Part shown: in pieces, positions 26,375-35,805 of the stretch
Layout: each line of letters begins with the position of its first letter
Position numbering within the stretch: position 1 is the first letter of the stretch
DNA from: Rhodanobacter sp. AS-Z3
GTDB taxonomy: Bacteria > Pseudomonadota > Gammaproteobacteria > Xanthomonadales > Rhodanobacteraceae
Direction: 5' to 3'
NCBI RefSeq assembly: GCF_029224025.1
Contig: NZ_CP119392.1
Coordinates: 829,001 to 893,000, forward strand
Length of the DNA: 64,000 nt
The notes under the pieces: generated by a model
What the model was told of the DNA's origin: nothing
Databases searched by the model: none
What the model saw: the letters and a program-made list of their open reading frames with translations, nothing else
Made by a program: the position numbers and the translations under genes

Positions 26375-29300
26375 TTGCCGCGCTGATTCGTGCCGCGATC
26401 GCGAATCGCGTGTTCGTGTTGCTTGCGGCATTGGTGCTCGCGGCTGTTGGCGTGTTCTCGGTCATGCGTACGCCGGTAGACGCTTTGCCGGATCTGTCGG
26501 ATACGCAGGTCATCATCCGCACCAGCTGGGCCGGGCAATCGCCGCAAGTGGTCGAAGACCAGATCACCTATCCACTGGCAACCACGATGCTGTCAGTACC
26601 CGGCGCCAAGACGGTGCGTGCCTATTCGTTCTTTGGCGACTCCTATGTCTACGTGTTGTTTGACGACAGTACGGACTTGTACTGGGCGCGCTCGCGCGTG
26701 CTGGAGTACCTGAGCCAGGTGCGTAACCAACTCCCGGCCGGGGTCAACCCGTCGCTAGGACCTGATGCCACGGGACTGGGCTGGATCTACGAGTACGCGC
26801 TAGTCGACCGTACCGGTCAGCATGACCTCGGCCAGTTGCGCGCGCTACAGGACTGGTTTTTGCGTTACCAGCTGAAAACAGTGCCGGATGTCGCCGAGGT
26901 CGCGAGCCTGGGCGGTATGGAGCGGGCGTGGCAAATCGTTCCCAATACGCAGGCGCTCGCCGCACGGGGCATCACCGTGGCGCAACTGGTGGACGCGGTA
27001 CGCAGCGCCAACGGCGCCAACGGCGGCTCGGTGATCGAGCAAGGTGAGGCCGAGTTGATGGTGCGTAGTGAAGGCTACCTGCGTACGCGCGAGGACTTCG
27101 AGAGCGTACCGATCACCACCAATGCGAACGGCGTGCCCACGCGGTTGCTGGATGTCGCCACGGTGCGACGCGGACCGACTTTCCGTCGCGGTATCGCCGA
27201 GCTTGATGGGCAGGGCGAAGTGGCTGGTGGCATCGTCGTGTTGCGCTCGGGCAAGAACGCCAAGGCCGCGATCGAGGCGGTCAAGCTGAAGCTCGACGAT
27301 CTCAAACGCAGCCTGCCGCCAGGCGTCGAAATCGTACCGACCTATGACCGCTCGCAATTGATCGATGCCGCGGTGGAGAATCTGTGGGGCAAGCTGCTTG
27401 AAGAGTTCCTGATCGTTGCGTTGGTCTGCGTGTTGTTCCTTGGCCATTTGCGTTCGGCACTGGTAGCCGTCGTTACCCTGCCGCTGGGCGTACTGACGGC
27501 GTTCATCGCGCTGCACCTGCAAGGCGTGTCGGCCAATCTGATGTCGCTGGGCGGTATTGCCATTGCGATTGGTGCGATGGTCGATGCCGCGGTGGTGATG
27601 ATCGAGAATACGCACAAACATCTGGAGCATTGGCGCGACGCGCATGCCGGTAACGAGCCCCAAGGCACGGCACGCTGGTCGCTGATCGGGGAGGCCGCTG
27701 CCGAGGTGGGGCCGGCGCTGTTCGTCAGTCTGCTGATCATCGCGCTGTCGTTCATTCCGGTGTTTGCGCTGGAAGGGCAGGAGGGAAAACTGTTCAAGCC
27801 GCTGGCCTTCACCAAGACCTACGCGATGGCGGCGGCCGCCGGCCTGGCAGTGACTTTGGTGCCAGTGTTGATGGGCTATCTGGTGCGCGGACGCATTCGA
27901 GCGGAACACGAAAACCCGCTCAACCGAGGCTTGATCGCGATCTATCGACCGGTTCTGGAAGCGGTGTTGCGCTACCCGAAGGCAACCTTGGTGCTGGCCG
28001 GTTTGTTGATGCTCACCGCGCTGGTTCCGCTCAGCCGGCTTGGCAGCGAGTTCATGCCGGCCATGGATGAAGGTAGCTTGCTGTACATGCCCACCGCCTT
28101 GCCCGGACTTTCCGCCGGCAAGGCAGCGCAGCTGCTGCAGCTGACCGATCGCATGATCAAGACCGTACCCGAGGTCGATCACGTGTTTGGCAAGGCCGGC
28201 CGCGCCGATACCGCCACGGACCCCGCGCCGATGGAGATGTTTGAGACCACCATCACCTTCAAGCCGAAAGACCAGTGGCGGGCAGGCATGACCATGGACA
28301 AGCTGAAGGTCGAACTCAACAACGCCGTACGGGTACCCGGCCTGACCAACCTGTTCGTGCCGCCGATCCGCAACCGCATCGACATGCTGGCGACCGGTAT
28401 CAAGAGTCCGATCGGCATCAAGGTGCTGGGTGCGAATGTCGACGCGTTGCAGGCGGTGGCCGACCAGATCGAAGTGGTGGCGCGCAAGGTGCCGGGCGTG
28501 AGTACGGCGATTGCCGAACGCGCGGCCAACGGACGCTACGTCGACGTGCATATCCGCCGTGCCGACGTGGCGCGTTACGGCTTGTCCCAGCAACAGGTGC
28601 AGGAGCTGATTGCTACGGTTGTCGGTGGAGACCCGATCGGACAAACGCTGGAAGGGCGCGAGCGCTATCCGATCGTGTTGCGCTATCCGCGTGCCGAGCG
28701 TGATTCGGTGGCCGCTCTGCGTGCGTTGCCGATCGTGGCAGCCAACGGTGCGCAGCTGACCCTGGCGCAAGCTGCCGATATCCGAGTGGTAGCCGGGCCG
28801 CCGATGCTCAAGAGCGAGAATGGGCAGCTGGCGACCTACGTCTACGTCGACACCGCCGGCCGCGATCTGGGCGCGGTGGTGACCGATCTGCAACACGCCG
28901 TGGCGCAGCAGGTGAAATTGCCCGCGGGGGTCACCGTGGCGTGGTCGGGCCAATTTGAATATCTGGCGCAGGCCATGCGTCGTCTGACATTGGTGGTACC
29001 CGTGGTCCTGCTTTTCGTCTTTCTACTGATCTACGCCGTGTTCCGGCGCATGAGCGAAGCGGCGCTGATCATGGCCAGTGTGCCGCTGGCCCTGGTTGGC
29101 GGGCTCTGGCTGATCTGGTTGCTGGGACACGCCGTGTCAGTGGCGACAATGATTGGCTTCATCGCCTTGGCGGGCGTGGCTGCCGAGTTCGGCGTGGTGA
29201 TGATGCTGTATTTGCGCCACGCGTGGGATCGCCAATTGACCCTGGACCCACGTTCAGGTGTTGCCGAACTCGACGATGCGATCCGCGAAGGTGCGGTGCA

Positions 29301-29547
29301 GCGCGTAAGGCCGAAGGCGATGACCGTTGCCGTCATCATGGCCGGACTGCTGCCGATCCTGCTCGGTCACGGCGCTGGCTCCGAAGTCATGCAACGTATC
29401 GCCGCGCCGATGGTCGGCGGCATGCTCACGGCACCACTGCTGTCGATGCTGGTACTCCCGGCAGCGTTTCGTCTGTTGATGCTTCGCCGGCTGCGCGCAC
29501 AGGCAAGACAGAACATCGTTCCTCAATCTCAATGGCAAGGAAACTGA
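26371..29547 (+). CDS. cusA: CusA/CzcA-family heavy-metal RND pump
   Basis: Inner-membrane proton/metal antiporter of 1058 residues with the standard 12-helix RND layout and two large periplasmic loops. The opening [18 protein letters not shown], the proton-relay region [20 protein letters not shown] and the [11 protein letters not shown] segment are as in CusA. The segment around [18 protein letters not shown] carries the Met equivalent to CusA Met672, and [13 protein letters not shown] is also conserved, favouring monovalent Cu/Ag over Zn/Co/Cd. This specificity is inferred, not proved. Last intact gene of the efflux operon. Confidence 0.93.
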   Translation: MIAALIRAAIANRVFVLLAALVLAAVGVFSVMRTPVDALPDLSDTQVIIRTSWAGQSPQVVEDQITYPLATTMLSVPGAKTVRAYSFFGDSYVYVLFDDSTDLYWARSRVLEYLSQVRNQLPAGVNPSLGPDATGLGWIYEYALVDRTGQHDLGQLRALQDWFLRYQLKTVPDVAEVASLGGMERAWQIVPNTQALAARGITVAQLVDAVRSANGANGGSVIEQGEAELMVRSEGYLRTREDFESVPITTNANGVPTRLLDVATVRRGPTFRRGIAELDGQGEVAGGIVVLRSGKNAKAAIEAVKLKLDDLKRSLPPGVEIVPTYDRSQLIDAAVENLWGKLLEEFLIVALVCVLFLGHLRSALVAVVTLPLGVLTAFIALHLQGVSANLMSLGGIAIAIGAMVDAAVVMIENTHKHLEHWRDAHAGNEPQGTARWSLIGEAAAEVGPALFVSLLIIALSFIPVFALEGQEGKLFKPLAFTKTYAMAAAAGLAVTLVPVLMGYLVRGRIRAEHENPLNRGLIAIYRPVLEAVLRYPKATLVLAGLLMLTALVPLSRLGSEFMPAMDEGSLLYMPTALPGLSAGKAAQLLQLTDRMIKTVPEVDHVFGKAGRADTATDPAPMEMFETTITFKPKDQWRAGMTMDKLKVELNNAVRVPGLTNLFVPPIRNRIDMLATGIKSPIGIKVLGANVDALQAVADQIEVVARKVPGVSTAIAERAANGRYVDVHIRRADVARYGLSQQQVQELIATVVGGDPIGQTLEGRERYPIVLRYPRAERDSVAALRALPIVAANGAQLTLAQAADIRVVAGPPMLKSENGQLATYVYVDTAGRDLGAVVTDLQHAVAQQVKLPAGVTVAWSGQFEYLAQAMRRLTLVVPVVLLFVFLLIYAVFRRMSEAALIMASVPLALVGGLWLIWLLGHAVSVATMIGFIALAGVAAEFGVVMMLYLRHAWDRQLTLDPRSGVAELDDAIREGAVQRVRPKAMTVAVIMAGLLPILLGHGAGSEVMQRIAAPMVGGMLTAPLLSMLVLPAAFRLLMLRRLRAQARQNIVPQSQWQGN

Positions 29548-29550
29548 CTG

Positions 29551-29883
29551 ATGAAGGTGGTCCACGCTGCTTCTGGTACTCACTGGTACTCACTGGTACT
29601 CACTGGTACTCAGTGGTACTCAGTAGTGCGCTGATGGTGATGCAGGCCCCGTTGGGTGCGCGGCAGCGAGATCGAAACGCGCCTGGTCTGCAAGACGCCG
29701 CCCCGGCCGCCGGGGTGCAAGCCAGCGGTGTCGCGAGGGCGATCGCAGTGGCGAAGCCACCATCACGCCGCGGCACGGGACGACCGTTGCCGTGGGCTGG
29801 ACGCGGCAGACCGGTGCGGTCCTCAAGGTCGCCAGCGGCCGCTTGCCTGCACAAACCTTGTGGCGAGATCTATTTGACGGGAT
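29551..29883 (+). pseudogene. Decayed cusF-like copper chaperone gene
   Basis: Three bases after cusA, an ATG (29551) with a good ribosome site (AAGGAAA) opens a frame that ends after 27 codons (MKVVHAASGTHWY...). Scattered over three frames downstream are recognisable parts of a CusF-type OB-fold: a hydrophobic SSALMVMQAPLGA, then ASGVARAIAVA, then ATITPRHGTTVAVGW and KVAS, and near the end EIYLTGSTFAVT. These align in order with CusF (SGVVKGI, ITIHH, AVNW). The first shift coincides with a 10-bp tandem repeat; at least one more lies near 29754. The MTM copper ligands are not preserved. Confidence 0.55.
29573..29622 (+). repeat. Five tandem copies of a 10-bp unit TGGTACTCAC
   Basis: Units at 29573, 29583, 29593, 29603 and 29613; the last two read TGGTACTCAG. 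The repeat sits inside the signal-peptide region of the cusF-like remnant. A 10-bp unit changes frame with every copy gained or lost. Confidence 0.9.
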
Positions 29884-30762
29884 CTACTTTCGCCGTGACC
29901 CACGCAGTGAATCAAGCGAGAACGTCGCCACTTCGCCGCCGGGCACGCGGCGTGGCTGGCCCACGGGCGGCCCCCACGCATGTGCGCTGACGACTTCCCA
30001 GGTCGCCGGGATACGGCCGTCCATACGCATCGCTTCGTAGGTAGCCAGCATGCGCTGGTAGCGCGCACGACCGGTGAGGCCGCGTGAGCGGGCGCGGTCG
30101 GCGTTGGTGGCGCCGAGGCCTTGCAGCTCTTCCAGCAACTTGCGTGGTTCGCTGTAGGTGAGGGTGTAGCGGAACACGTCGAGCACCGGGTCGCGCAGCC
30201 CAGCCGTGAGCATGGCGTCGCCGACGTCGTGCATGTCGAGGAAGCGCGCCACGTGTGCTTGCTGGTCGGCTTCGGCCCACGCCGCGCGCAGTTCCATCAA
30301 GGTGTCCGGGCCGAAGCTGGAGAACGCCAGGAAGCCGCCGGGTTTCAGCACGCGCATGCATTCACCGAACAGCGCGGGCAAGTCGTCGACCCACTGGAAG
30401 CACAGGTTGGAGAACAGCACGTCGACGCTGTGATCAGCCAGCGGCAGCGCGGTGGCTTCGGCGCAGACGCGACGGAATGGCTTGCGCCAACTGCTGTGCT
30501 GCTTCGCCGCGCGCAACATCGGCAGGGCGAGGTCGATGGCGATGACTTCAGCCTGGGGATATTTCTGCTTCAACAAGGCGGTGCCGCGGCCGGTCCCGGC
30601 ACCAACATCGACGACACGCATTGGCGAGTCGAGATAGAAGCTTAGCCGTTCGATCAGCGCGTCACTGACTTCGCGCTGCAGCGCATCGTGCTGTTCATAG
30701 CTGTTGGCAGCGTGGCCAAAGTTGCGGCGCACGCGTTGCTGGTCAAGTTGAAAATCGCTCAT
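29884..30762 (-). CDS. bioC: Malonyl-ACP O-methyltransferase BioC
   Basis: SAM-dependent methyltransferase of 292 residues that caps malonyl-ACP so that fatty acid synthesis can build the pimeloyl chain of biotin. Motif I is VVDVGAGTGRG (about residues 50-60), followed by IAIDLALPML (acidic motif II) and PFRRVCAEATALPLAD. The N-terminus QRVRRNFGHAANSYEQHDALQ is shortened here to RRNFGHAANSYEQHD, a BioC signature. It overlaps bioH by four bases and is the last gene of the biotin operon. Confidence 0.95.
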   Translation of the reverse strand: MSDFQLDQQRVRRNFGHAANSYEQHDALQREVSDALIERLSFYLDSPMRVVDVGAGTGRGTALLKQKYPQAEVIAIDLALPMLRAAKQHSSWRKPFRRVCAEATALPLADHSVDVLFSNLCFQWVDDLPALFGECMRVLKPGGFLAFSSFGPDTLMELRAAWAEADQQAHVARFLDMHDVGDAMLTAGLRDPVLDVFRYTLTYSEPRKLLEELQGLGATNADRARSRGLTGRARYQRMLATYEAMRMDGRIPATWEVVSAHAWGPPVGQPRRVPGGEVATFSLDSLRGSRRK

Positions 30763-31544
30763 CGAACCTGCTCAAGGGAGGAAGCAGCCAGCAACGGCTG
30801 CAGCGCCTGCACGACGGCGTCGGCATGGCCAAAAAACGGCGCGTGGCCGGCTTGCTGGATCTCAGTGTATTTACCGCCACACTGGCTGGCGGACCATGCC
30901 ATCGCCTGTGGCGGCACCAGTCGGTCGCGTCTGCCACTGATCCACGCACTGCGTACGCCCAGGTCAGGCAGCGCGGCGCGGCGGTCGCTGGTTTCCAGAA
31001 TCCGGATGCCTTCCTGCAGCACGCGCAGATCGGGCTCGCCGCGGGCGAACACCAGTTCGCGCAGATGGCGCAACTCAGCGCGTGGGTCGGCGCTGCCCAT
31101 CGCTTCCAGCGTCAGGAAGCGTTCGAGCGTGGCGTGATAATCGGCTTCCAGATCACTGGCGAGCTGATGCACCAGTGGCGCATCACTGCCGTTCGGCCAG
31201 CTCGCATCGCGCACGAATTTCGGCGTGGCACACAGCATGACCAGGCCGCGTACCTGGCGTGGCAATTCCAGTGCGGCGGTGAGCGCGATCAGTCCACCCA
31301 GCGACCAGCCCAGCCAGATCGCCGGCGGGGTTTGCGCGGCAATGGCGGCAGCGCAGGCGCGCGGTTCCAGCGGCAGGCCGCAGTCGCGTGAATAGCCATG
31401 GCCGGGCAGGTCGACCACATGCATCGTGCACTGATCTTCCAGTGCCTCGACCAGCGGTTCCAGCACGCCGCCGTGCATTGCCCAGCCATGCAGCATCACC
31501 AACTGGGTCGGGCCCTGCCCGCGCTTGTCGATGTACAGACTCAC
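30759..31544 (-). CDS. bioH: Pimeloyl-ACP methyl ester carboxylesterase BioH
   Basis: Alpha/beta hydrolase of 261 residues that removes the methyl cap introduced by BioC. Oxyanion region LHGWAMHGG, nucleophile elbow GWSLGG (Ser near residue 80), Asp in SGRRDRLVP and His in [10 protein letters not shown] complete the triad in the usual spacing. Its ATG overlaps the stop of trhO (ATGA), and its stop overlaps bioC, so all three are tightly coupled. Confidence 0.95.
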   Translation of the reverse strand: MSLYIDKRGQGPTQLVMLHGWAMHGGVLEPLVEALEDQCTMHVVDLPGHGYSRDCGLPLEPRACAAAIAAQTPPAIWLGWSLGGLIALTAALELPRQVRGLVMLCATPKFVRDASWPNGSDAPLVHQLASDLEADYHATLERFLTLEAMGSADPRAELRHLRELVFARGEPDLRVLQEGIRILETSDRRAALPDLGVRSAWISGRRDRLVPPQAMAWSASQCGGKYTEIQQAGHAPFFGHADAVVQALQPLLAASSLEQVR

Positions 31545-32317
31545 GGCGTGATTTCCTTGCCGTCGCGGCGCGGCGCGGGCATCGGCACGTCAGTCGGCGC
31601 CAGCTTGCTGTCTACCGCAACACGCCCATCAAACACGAAGCAGTCACCTTGCCAGTGCGTGCCGTCGGTGTCTTCCAGATATTTCAGGATGCCGCCTTCC
31701 AGCTGATAGACGTGCTGCATGCCCAGTTCCTGCATGTGCAACACCGCCTTCTCGCAGCGGATGCCGCCGGTGCAATACGACACCAGGGTCTTGCCTTCGT
31801 AACGCGCGCTGTCGGCGGCGATGGCGGCAGGGAAGGCGGTGAAGCTGGCAATGCGATAGTCGACGGCCTGGGCGAACTTGCCAAGATCGGTTTCGTAATC
31901 GTTGCGCGTATCCAGCAACACCACTTCACGGCCATCGTCGTCGTGACCCTGATCCAGCCAGCGTTGCAGGGTTGGTGCATCCACGGCAGGCGCGCGGCCA
32001 CCTTCGGGGCGGATCGCGGGCGCTTGCATGGTGATGATCTCGCGCTTCAGGCGCACCCGCATGCGACCGAACGGCACGCTGTCGGAAAGCGATTCCTTCG
32101 GCGCGATATCGGCGAAGCGCGGGTCCTCGTGCAGACTGGCCATGAAGCCGTCGATCTGCTCGCGGCTGCCGGCGAGGAACAGGTTGATGCCTTCCGGCGC
32201 CAGCAGGATGGTGCCCTTCAAGGCCAACACCTCGCAACGCTCGAGCAGTCGCTCGCGCAGCGCCGGCAGGTCGTCCAGGCTGATGAACTTGTAGGCGGAG
32301 ATATTGACGATCGACAT
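31541..32317 (-). CDS. trhO: tRNA uridine(34) hydroxylase TrhO (rhodanese fold)
   Basis: 258-residue protein of the YceA/TrhO family: ferredoxin-like N-terminal domain ([19 protein letters not shown]) and a rhodanese domain with the active-site loop [10 protein letters not shown]. Family members hydroxylate U34 of tRNA to 5-hydroxyuridine using oxygen. No biotin role is known, yet it lies inside the biotin operon, 28 bp after bioF and overlapping bioH by four bases. Confidence 0.9.
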   Translation of the reverse strand: MSIVNISAYKFISLDDLPALRERLLERCEVLALKGTILLAPEGINLFLAGSREQIDGFMASLHEDPRFADIAPKESLSDSVPFGRMRVRLKREIITMQAPAIRPEGGRAPAVDAPTLQRWLDQGHDDDGREVVLLDTRNDYETDLGKFAQAVDYRIASFTAFPAAIAADSARYEGKTLVSYCTGGIRCEKAVLHMQELGMQHVYQLEGGILKYLEDTDGTHWQGDCFVFDGRVAVDSKLAPTDVPMPAPRRDGKEITP

Positions 32318-32345
32318 GTGCGGGAGTCGGCAGAGCAGCCGCTGA

Positions 32346-33551
32346 TTATACGGCTTCGCCGGGGCCGACCCTGGACGGCGGGTCGAGCTTCAGCGTTTCC
32401 AGTACCTGCAACAGGCGCTCCACATGTGCCTCTTCGTGTGCCGCCGACAGCGTGATACGCAGCCGCGACTGACCGGCGGGTACGCTGGGCGGGCGGATCG
32501 CGGTGACCAGCAAGCCTTGTTGTTCCAGTGATTGCGCGGCCGCCAGCGCGGCTTCGGCGCTGCCCAGCAGCAGCGGTTGGATGGGGCTTTTCGATGCCGC
32601 CAACGGCAGGCCCAGTTCGCTGGCGCCGCGGCGAAATTGGCTGATCAAGGCCGTCAGTTTCTCGCGCCGCCAGTCTTCGCGCCGGGCTAGTTGCACTGAT
32701 TCCAGTGCGGCCGCCGCCAGTGCCGGTGGCATCGCGGTGGTGTAGATGTAGGGACGCGCGAATTGGATCAGGCCTTCGACCAAACCGCCCGAGCCCGCAA
32801 CGAAGGCGCCACTGCAACCCAGCGCCTTGCCCAGCGTGGCCATCAATAGCGGTACCTCCTGCTGGCCGAGCCCGGCCGCGCTGACGCTGCCCGCGCCGTC
32901 GGCACCGAGCACGCCGAAACCGTGCGCATCGTCGACCATCAAGCTGGCGCCTTCAGTGGCGCACAAGGCCGCCAGTTCGGGCAAGGGCGCCACGTCGCCA
33001 TCCATGCTGAACACGCCATCGGTGGCGAGCAGGGCCGCGGCATCCGGGTTGGCGGCCAACTGGCGGGCGGCAGCTGGCACGTCGCCATGCGGATAGCGTT
33101 TCAGTTCGGCGCCGCTGAGCTTTGCACCGTCGAGCAGGCAGGCATGATTGAGCTTGTCCTGCACGCACACGTCGCCCTCTTTGAGCAGCGCCTGCAACAC
33201 GCCGAGGTTGGCCATGTAGCCGGTGGAAAACAGCAGGGCGCGCTCGCGCCCGGTCCACGCGGCCAGCGCTTCTTCCAGTTCGGCATGTTCCCGCCGATGG
33301 CCGCAGATCAGGTGCGCCGAAGTACTGCCGACACCCAGTTCGCGGGCGGCGCGGGACAGCGCTGCGACCAATTGTGGATGTTGTGCGAGACCGAGGTAGT
33401 CGTTGCTGCAGAACGACAGCAGACGCCGATTGCCACTCTCCAGCCAAGGTCCATCGGCATGCTCGATGATGCGCAGGCGGCGCAACAGCCTGGCGTGCTC
33501 ACGTGCGGCCGTGTGCGCGGCAAGGCGTTGCAACAGGTCGGTGCGGGCCAT
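32346..33551 (-). CDS. bioF: 8-amino-7-oxononanoate synthase BioF
   Basis: PLP-dependent alpha-oxoamine synthase of 401 residues joining pimeloyl-ACP and alanine. Visible features: [46 protein letters not shown] (PLP Asp) and the PLP lysine in [14 protein letters not shown]. The ATG at 33551 begins [13 protein letters not shown]; the open frame extends upstream into bioB without a family match. The gap after bioB is 25 bp. Confidence 0.96.
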   Translation of the reverse strand: MARTDLLQRLAAHTAAREHARLLRRLRIIEHADGPWLESGNRRLLSFCSNDYLGLAQHPQLVAALSRAARELGVGSTSAHLICGHRREHAELEEALAAWTGRERALLFSTGYMANLGVLQALLKEGDVCVQDKLNHACLLDGAKLSGAELKRYPHGDVPAAARQLAANPDAAALLATDGVFSMDGDVAPLPELAALCATEGASLMVDDAHGFGVLGADGAGSVSAAGLGQQEVPLLMATLGKALGCSGAFVAGSGGLVEGLIQFARPYIYTTAMPPALAAAALESVQLARREDWRREKLTALISQFRRGASELGLPLAASKSPIQPLLLGSAEAALAAAQSLEQQGLLVTAIRPPSVPAGQSRLRITLSAAHEEAHVERLLQVLETLKLDPPSRVGPGEAV

Positions 33552-33576
33552 GCTCAGGCTATCGCGGGCTGCGCGC

Positions 33577-34617
33577 TCACGCCGCCGCGCTGCAGCCGCA
33601 GCCACTTCCACAGGTGGTTGAGCTGTCACTGATATCGGCGTGGACCGTACCGGTGGATTCGTGCACTTCCATCGGATGCAGGTCGAGCCGGCGGAACAGG
33701 GCACGATCCGCTTCCACATCCGGGTTGCCGGTAGTCAGCAGTTTTTCGCCGTAGAAAATCGAACCGGCACCGGCGAAGAAGCACAGCGCCTGCACCGCAT
33801 CGTCCATTTGCTGACGGCCGGCAGACAGCCGCACGATCGACAATGGCATCAGGATGCGCGCCACCGCAATCGCGCGCACGAACTCGAACGGGTCCAGCGG
33901 TTCAGCATTCGCCAGTGGCGTGCCGGGCACCGGCACCAGCTGGTTGATCGGCACTGATTGCGGATGCTCGGGCAGGTTGGCCAATGCCTGCAGCAGGCCG
34001 GCGCGCTGCTCGCGCGTTTCACCCATGCCGATGATGCCGCCGCAGCAGGTTTTCAGGCCGGCGCCGCGCACTTGTTCCAGGGTGACCAGCCGGTCCTGAT
34101 ATTCACGGGTGTGGATGATTTCGCCGTAGAACTCCGGCGCCGTGTCGATGTTGTGGTTGTAGTAGTCGAGGCCGGCATCCTTCAGTGCTTGCGCGTGACC
34201 GTCGCCAAGCAGGCCGAGGGTGGCGCAGGTTTCCAGGCCCAGGTCTTTCACCGCGCGCACGATCGCAGCGACCCTGGGAATGTCGCGATCCTTCGGTCCG
34301 CGCCATGCCGCGCCCATGCAGAAGCGGCTGGCACCGGCGTCCTTCGCGGCGCGTGCGCGCTGCAGCACGTCATCGATTTCCAGCAGCTTTTGCGCTGCCA
34401 CCCCGGTGTCATAGCGCGCTGCCTGCGGGCAGTACGCGCAATCCTCCGGGCAGCCGCCCGTCTTGATCGACAACAAAGTCGACACCTGCACGGCGTTCGG
34501 ATCGTGGTGCTCGCGATGCACGGTGTGCGCGCGGTGCAGCAGTTCGTTGAACGGCAAGGCGAACAGCGCGGTGACCTCGGCGCGGCTCCAGTCGTGGCGG
34601 ACGGCGGTTTCAGCCAT
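33577..34617 (-). CDS. bioB: Biotin synthase BioB
   Basis: Radical-SAM enzyme of 346 residues that inserts sulfur into dethiobiotin. The [4Fe-4S] motif is [12 protein letters not shown] (CxxxCxxC), and the [2Fe-2S] ligands appear in the [20 protein letters not shown] and later segments. The C-terminus carries a Cys-rich tail ([13 protein letters not shown]) of unclear meaning. It is the first gene of the operon bioB-bioF-trhO-bioH-bioC. Confidence 0.97.
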   Translation of the reverse strand: MAETAVRHDWSRAEVTALFALPFNELLHRAHTVHREHHDPNAVQVSTLLSIKTGGCPEDCAYCPQAARYDTGVAAQKLLEIDDVLQRARAAKDAGASRFCMGAAWRGPKDRDIPRVAAIVRAVKDLGLETCATLGLLGDGHAQALKDAGLDYYNHNIDTAPEFYGEIIHTREYQDRLVTLEQVRGAGLKTCCGGIIGMGETREQRAGLLQALANLPEHPQSVPINQLVPVPGTPLANAEPLDPFEFVRAIAVARILMPLSIVRLSAGRQQMDDAVQALCFFAGAGSIFYGEKLLTTGNPDVEADRALFRRLDLHPMEVHESTGTVHADISDSSTTCGSGCGCSAAA

Positions 34618-34673
34618 GGAAGGGCAACTCGCTTCAGGGGCAAGCGCGAGAGTTTGGAAGTCGCCCTTGATCG

Positions 34674-34704
34674 TGTCAACCAGATGAACGGTTTAGGAGT
34701 TGAC
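34674..34704. promoter_or_regulatory. Possible BirA operator upstream of bioB
   Basis: TGTCAACC (34674-34681) and AGTTGACG (34697-34704) form a 6-of-8 dyad with a 15-bp spacer, 57-87 bp before the bioB start. Gammaproteobacterial BirA sites are TTGTAAACC-N15-GGTTTACAA; spacing fits and half-sites partly match. Assignment is tentative. Confidence 0.4.
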
Positions 34705-34766
34705 GAGACGCGAGCGCCTGCCTGCCGCTACCATCGGCCTACGCCAGAAAAATCGGGAGTCGTCGG

Positions 34767-34973
34767 ATGAGTGAGGGCCAGGGAAGTACGGGCAACGTGC
34801 TCGCGGCGATCTGCAGTTTTTTCATTCCGGGCCTTGGCCAGCTGGTGCAGGGGCGATTGCTCAAGGCCTTCATCATGTTCGTGCTGGCGGCCTTGCTGTG
34901 GATCGTGCTGCTCGGCTGGCTGGTCCACCTGTGGTCGATTCTTGACGCGGCGATGTACAAGCCAGCGCGCTGA
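34767..34973 (+). CDS. Small membrane protein of unknown function
   Basis: 68 residues, MSEGQGSTGNVLAAICSFF followed by a Pro/Gly-containing turn (IPGLGQLVQGR) and a long hydrophobic stretch; two short transmembrane helices are likely (about 10-28 and 33-58). The PGLGQLxxGR pattern is common in small TM2-like membrane proteins. It is divergent from bioB and 12 bp upstream of comF, probably cotranscribed with it. No function is proposed. Confidence 0.65.
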   Translation: MSEGQGSTGNVLAAICSFFIPGLGQLVQGRLLKAFIMFVLAALLWIVLLGWLVHLWSILDAAMYKPAR

Positions 34974-34985
34974 TTTTCGATAGAC

Positions 34986-35702
34986 ATGGGCTTTCTGGCC
35001 ATACCATGGCGTCGATTTCGGCGCTTCGTGCTGCCGCTGCGTTGCCTGTTGTGCAACGCGTCTGGCGAGCACGATATCGATTTGTGCAGCGCCTGCGCCG
35101 CCGAGCTCCCACGCAACAGCAGTTGTTGTGCGCGTTGTGCGCTACCGCTGGCGGTGCCGGCGGCACTGTGTGGCGAGTGTCTGCGCAGCCAGCCGCCATG
35201 GGACGCCGCCTGGGCGCCATTCCGCTACGGCTGGCCGCTGGATCGACTGGAATCGCGCTACAAGTTTTCCAGCGATCTTGCCGCCGGTCGGGTTCTGTCC
35301 ACCCTGTGGCAGCGCGAGCGGCCCCCGCTGAACCTGCCGCAATTACTGTTGACGGTGCCGCTGCATCGCAGCCGTCTGCGTCGTCGGGGTTACAACCAGG
35401 CACTGGAACTGGCGCGGCCACTGGCACGTTCGCTTGGCCTGCCGCTGCGACATGACGCGTTGCTGCGTCGTCGTTCCACTACCGCGCAAACCGAACTGGA
35501 TGCGATCGCGCGTCGTCGCAACGTGCACGGCGCCTTTGTGCTGCGCGAAGGCGTTGCACTGCCGGCGCATGTGGCGATCCTCGATGACGTAATGACTACC
35601 GGCGCCACGCTCGCTGAGTGCGCGAGGGTATTGCGCCGTGGCGGTGTTCAGCGGATCGACGTGTGGGCGCTGGCGCGGGCGCCGTCGAGGAGGAACGAGT
35701 AG
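34986..35702 (+). CDS. comF: ComF-family phosphoribosyltransferase-like protein
   Basis: 238 residues: N-terminal Cys-rich zinc-binding part (CLLCNASGEHDIDLCSAC then CCARCALP and CGECL) and a C-terminal PRTase fold with the PRPP loop ILDDVMTTGATL. The family (ComF/GntX) is linked to DNA uptake and use of extracellular DNA; the enzymatic substrate is unknown. GTTACAAGTTTT-type KFSSDLAAGRVL region matches family members. Confidence 0.92.
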   Translation: MGFLAIPWRRFRRFVLPLRCLLCNASGEHDIDLCSACAAELPRNSSCCARCALPLAVPAALCGECLRSQPPWDAAWAPFRYGWPLDRLESRYKFSSDLAAGRVLSTLWQRERPPLNLPQLLLTVPLHRSRLRRRGYNQALELARPLARSLGLPLRHDALLRRRSTTAQTELDAIARRRNVHGAFVLREGVALPAHVAILDDVMTTGATLAECARVLRRGGVQRIDVWALARAPSRRNE

Positions 35703-35706
35703 AGGA

Positions 35707-35800
35707 GCGAGAAGTGAGAAACGAGCAGTGAGAAACGAGAGAGCTGCGCGTTGCACTGAAACTACTCGTTTCTCGTTTCTCGTTTCTCGTTTCTCGCTTC
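35707..35800. repeat. Inverted array of 7-bp TCGTTTC units between convergent genes
   Basis: Four perfect TCGTTTC units plus TCGCTTC run from 35766 to 35800. Two complementary GAGAAACGAG blocks lie at 35716-35725 and 35730-35739. The whole folds as one long hairpin between the ends of comF and ubiA and may act as a bidirectional terminator. Confidence 0.8.
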
Positions 35801-35805
35801 TGCTA

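Noticed and set aside
29573..29622. CRISPR-like repeat
   Set aside because: Units are 10 bp in direct contact with no spacers; it is a simple tandem repeat.
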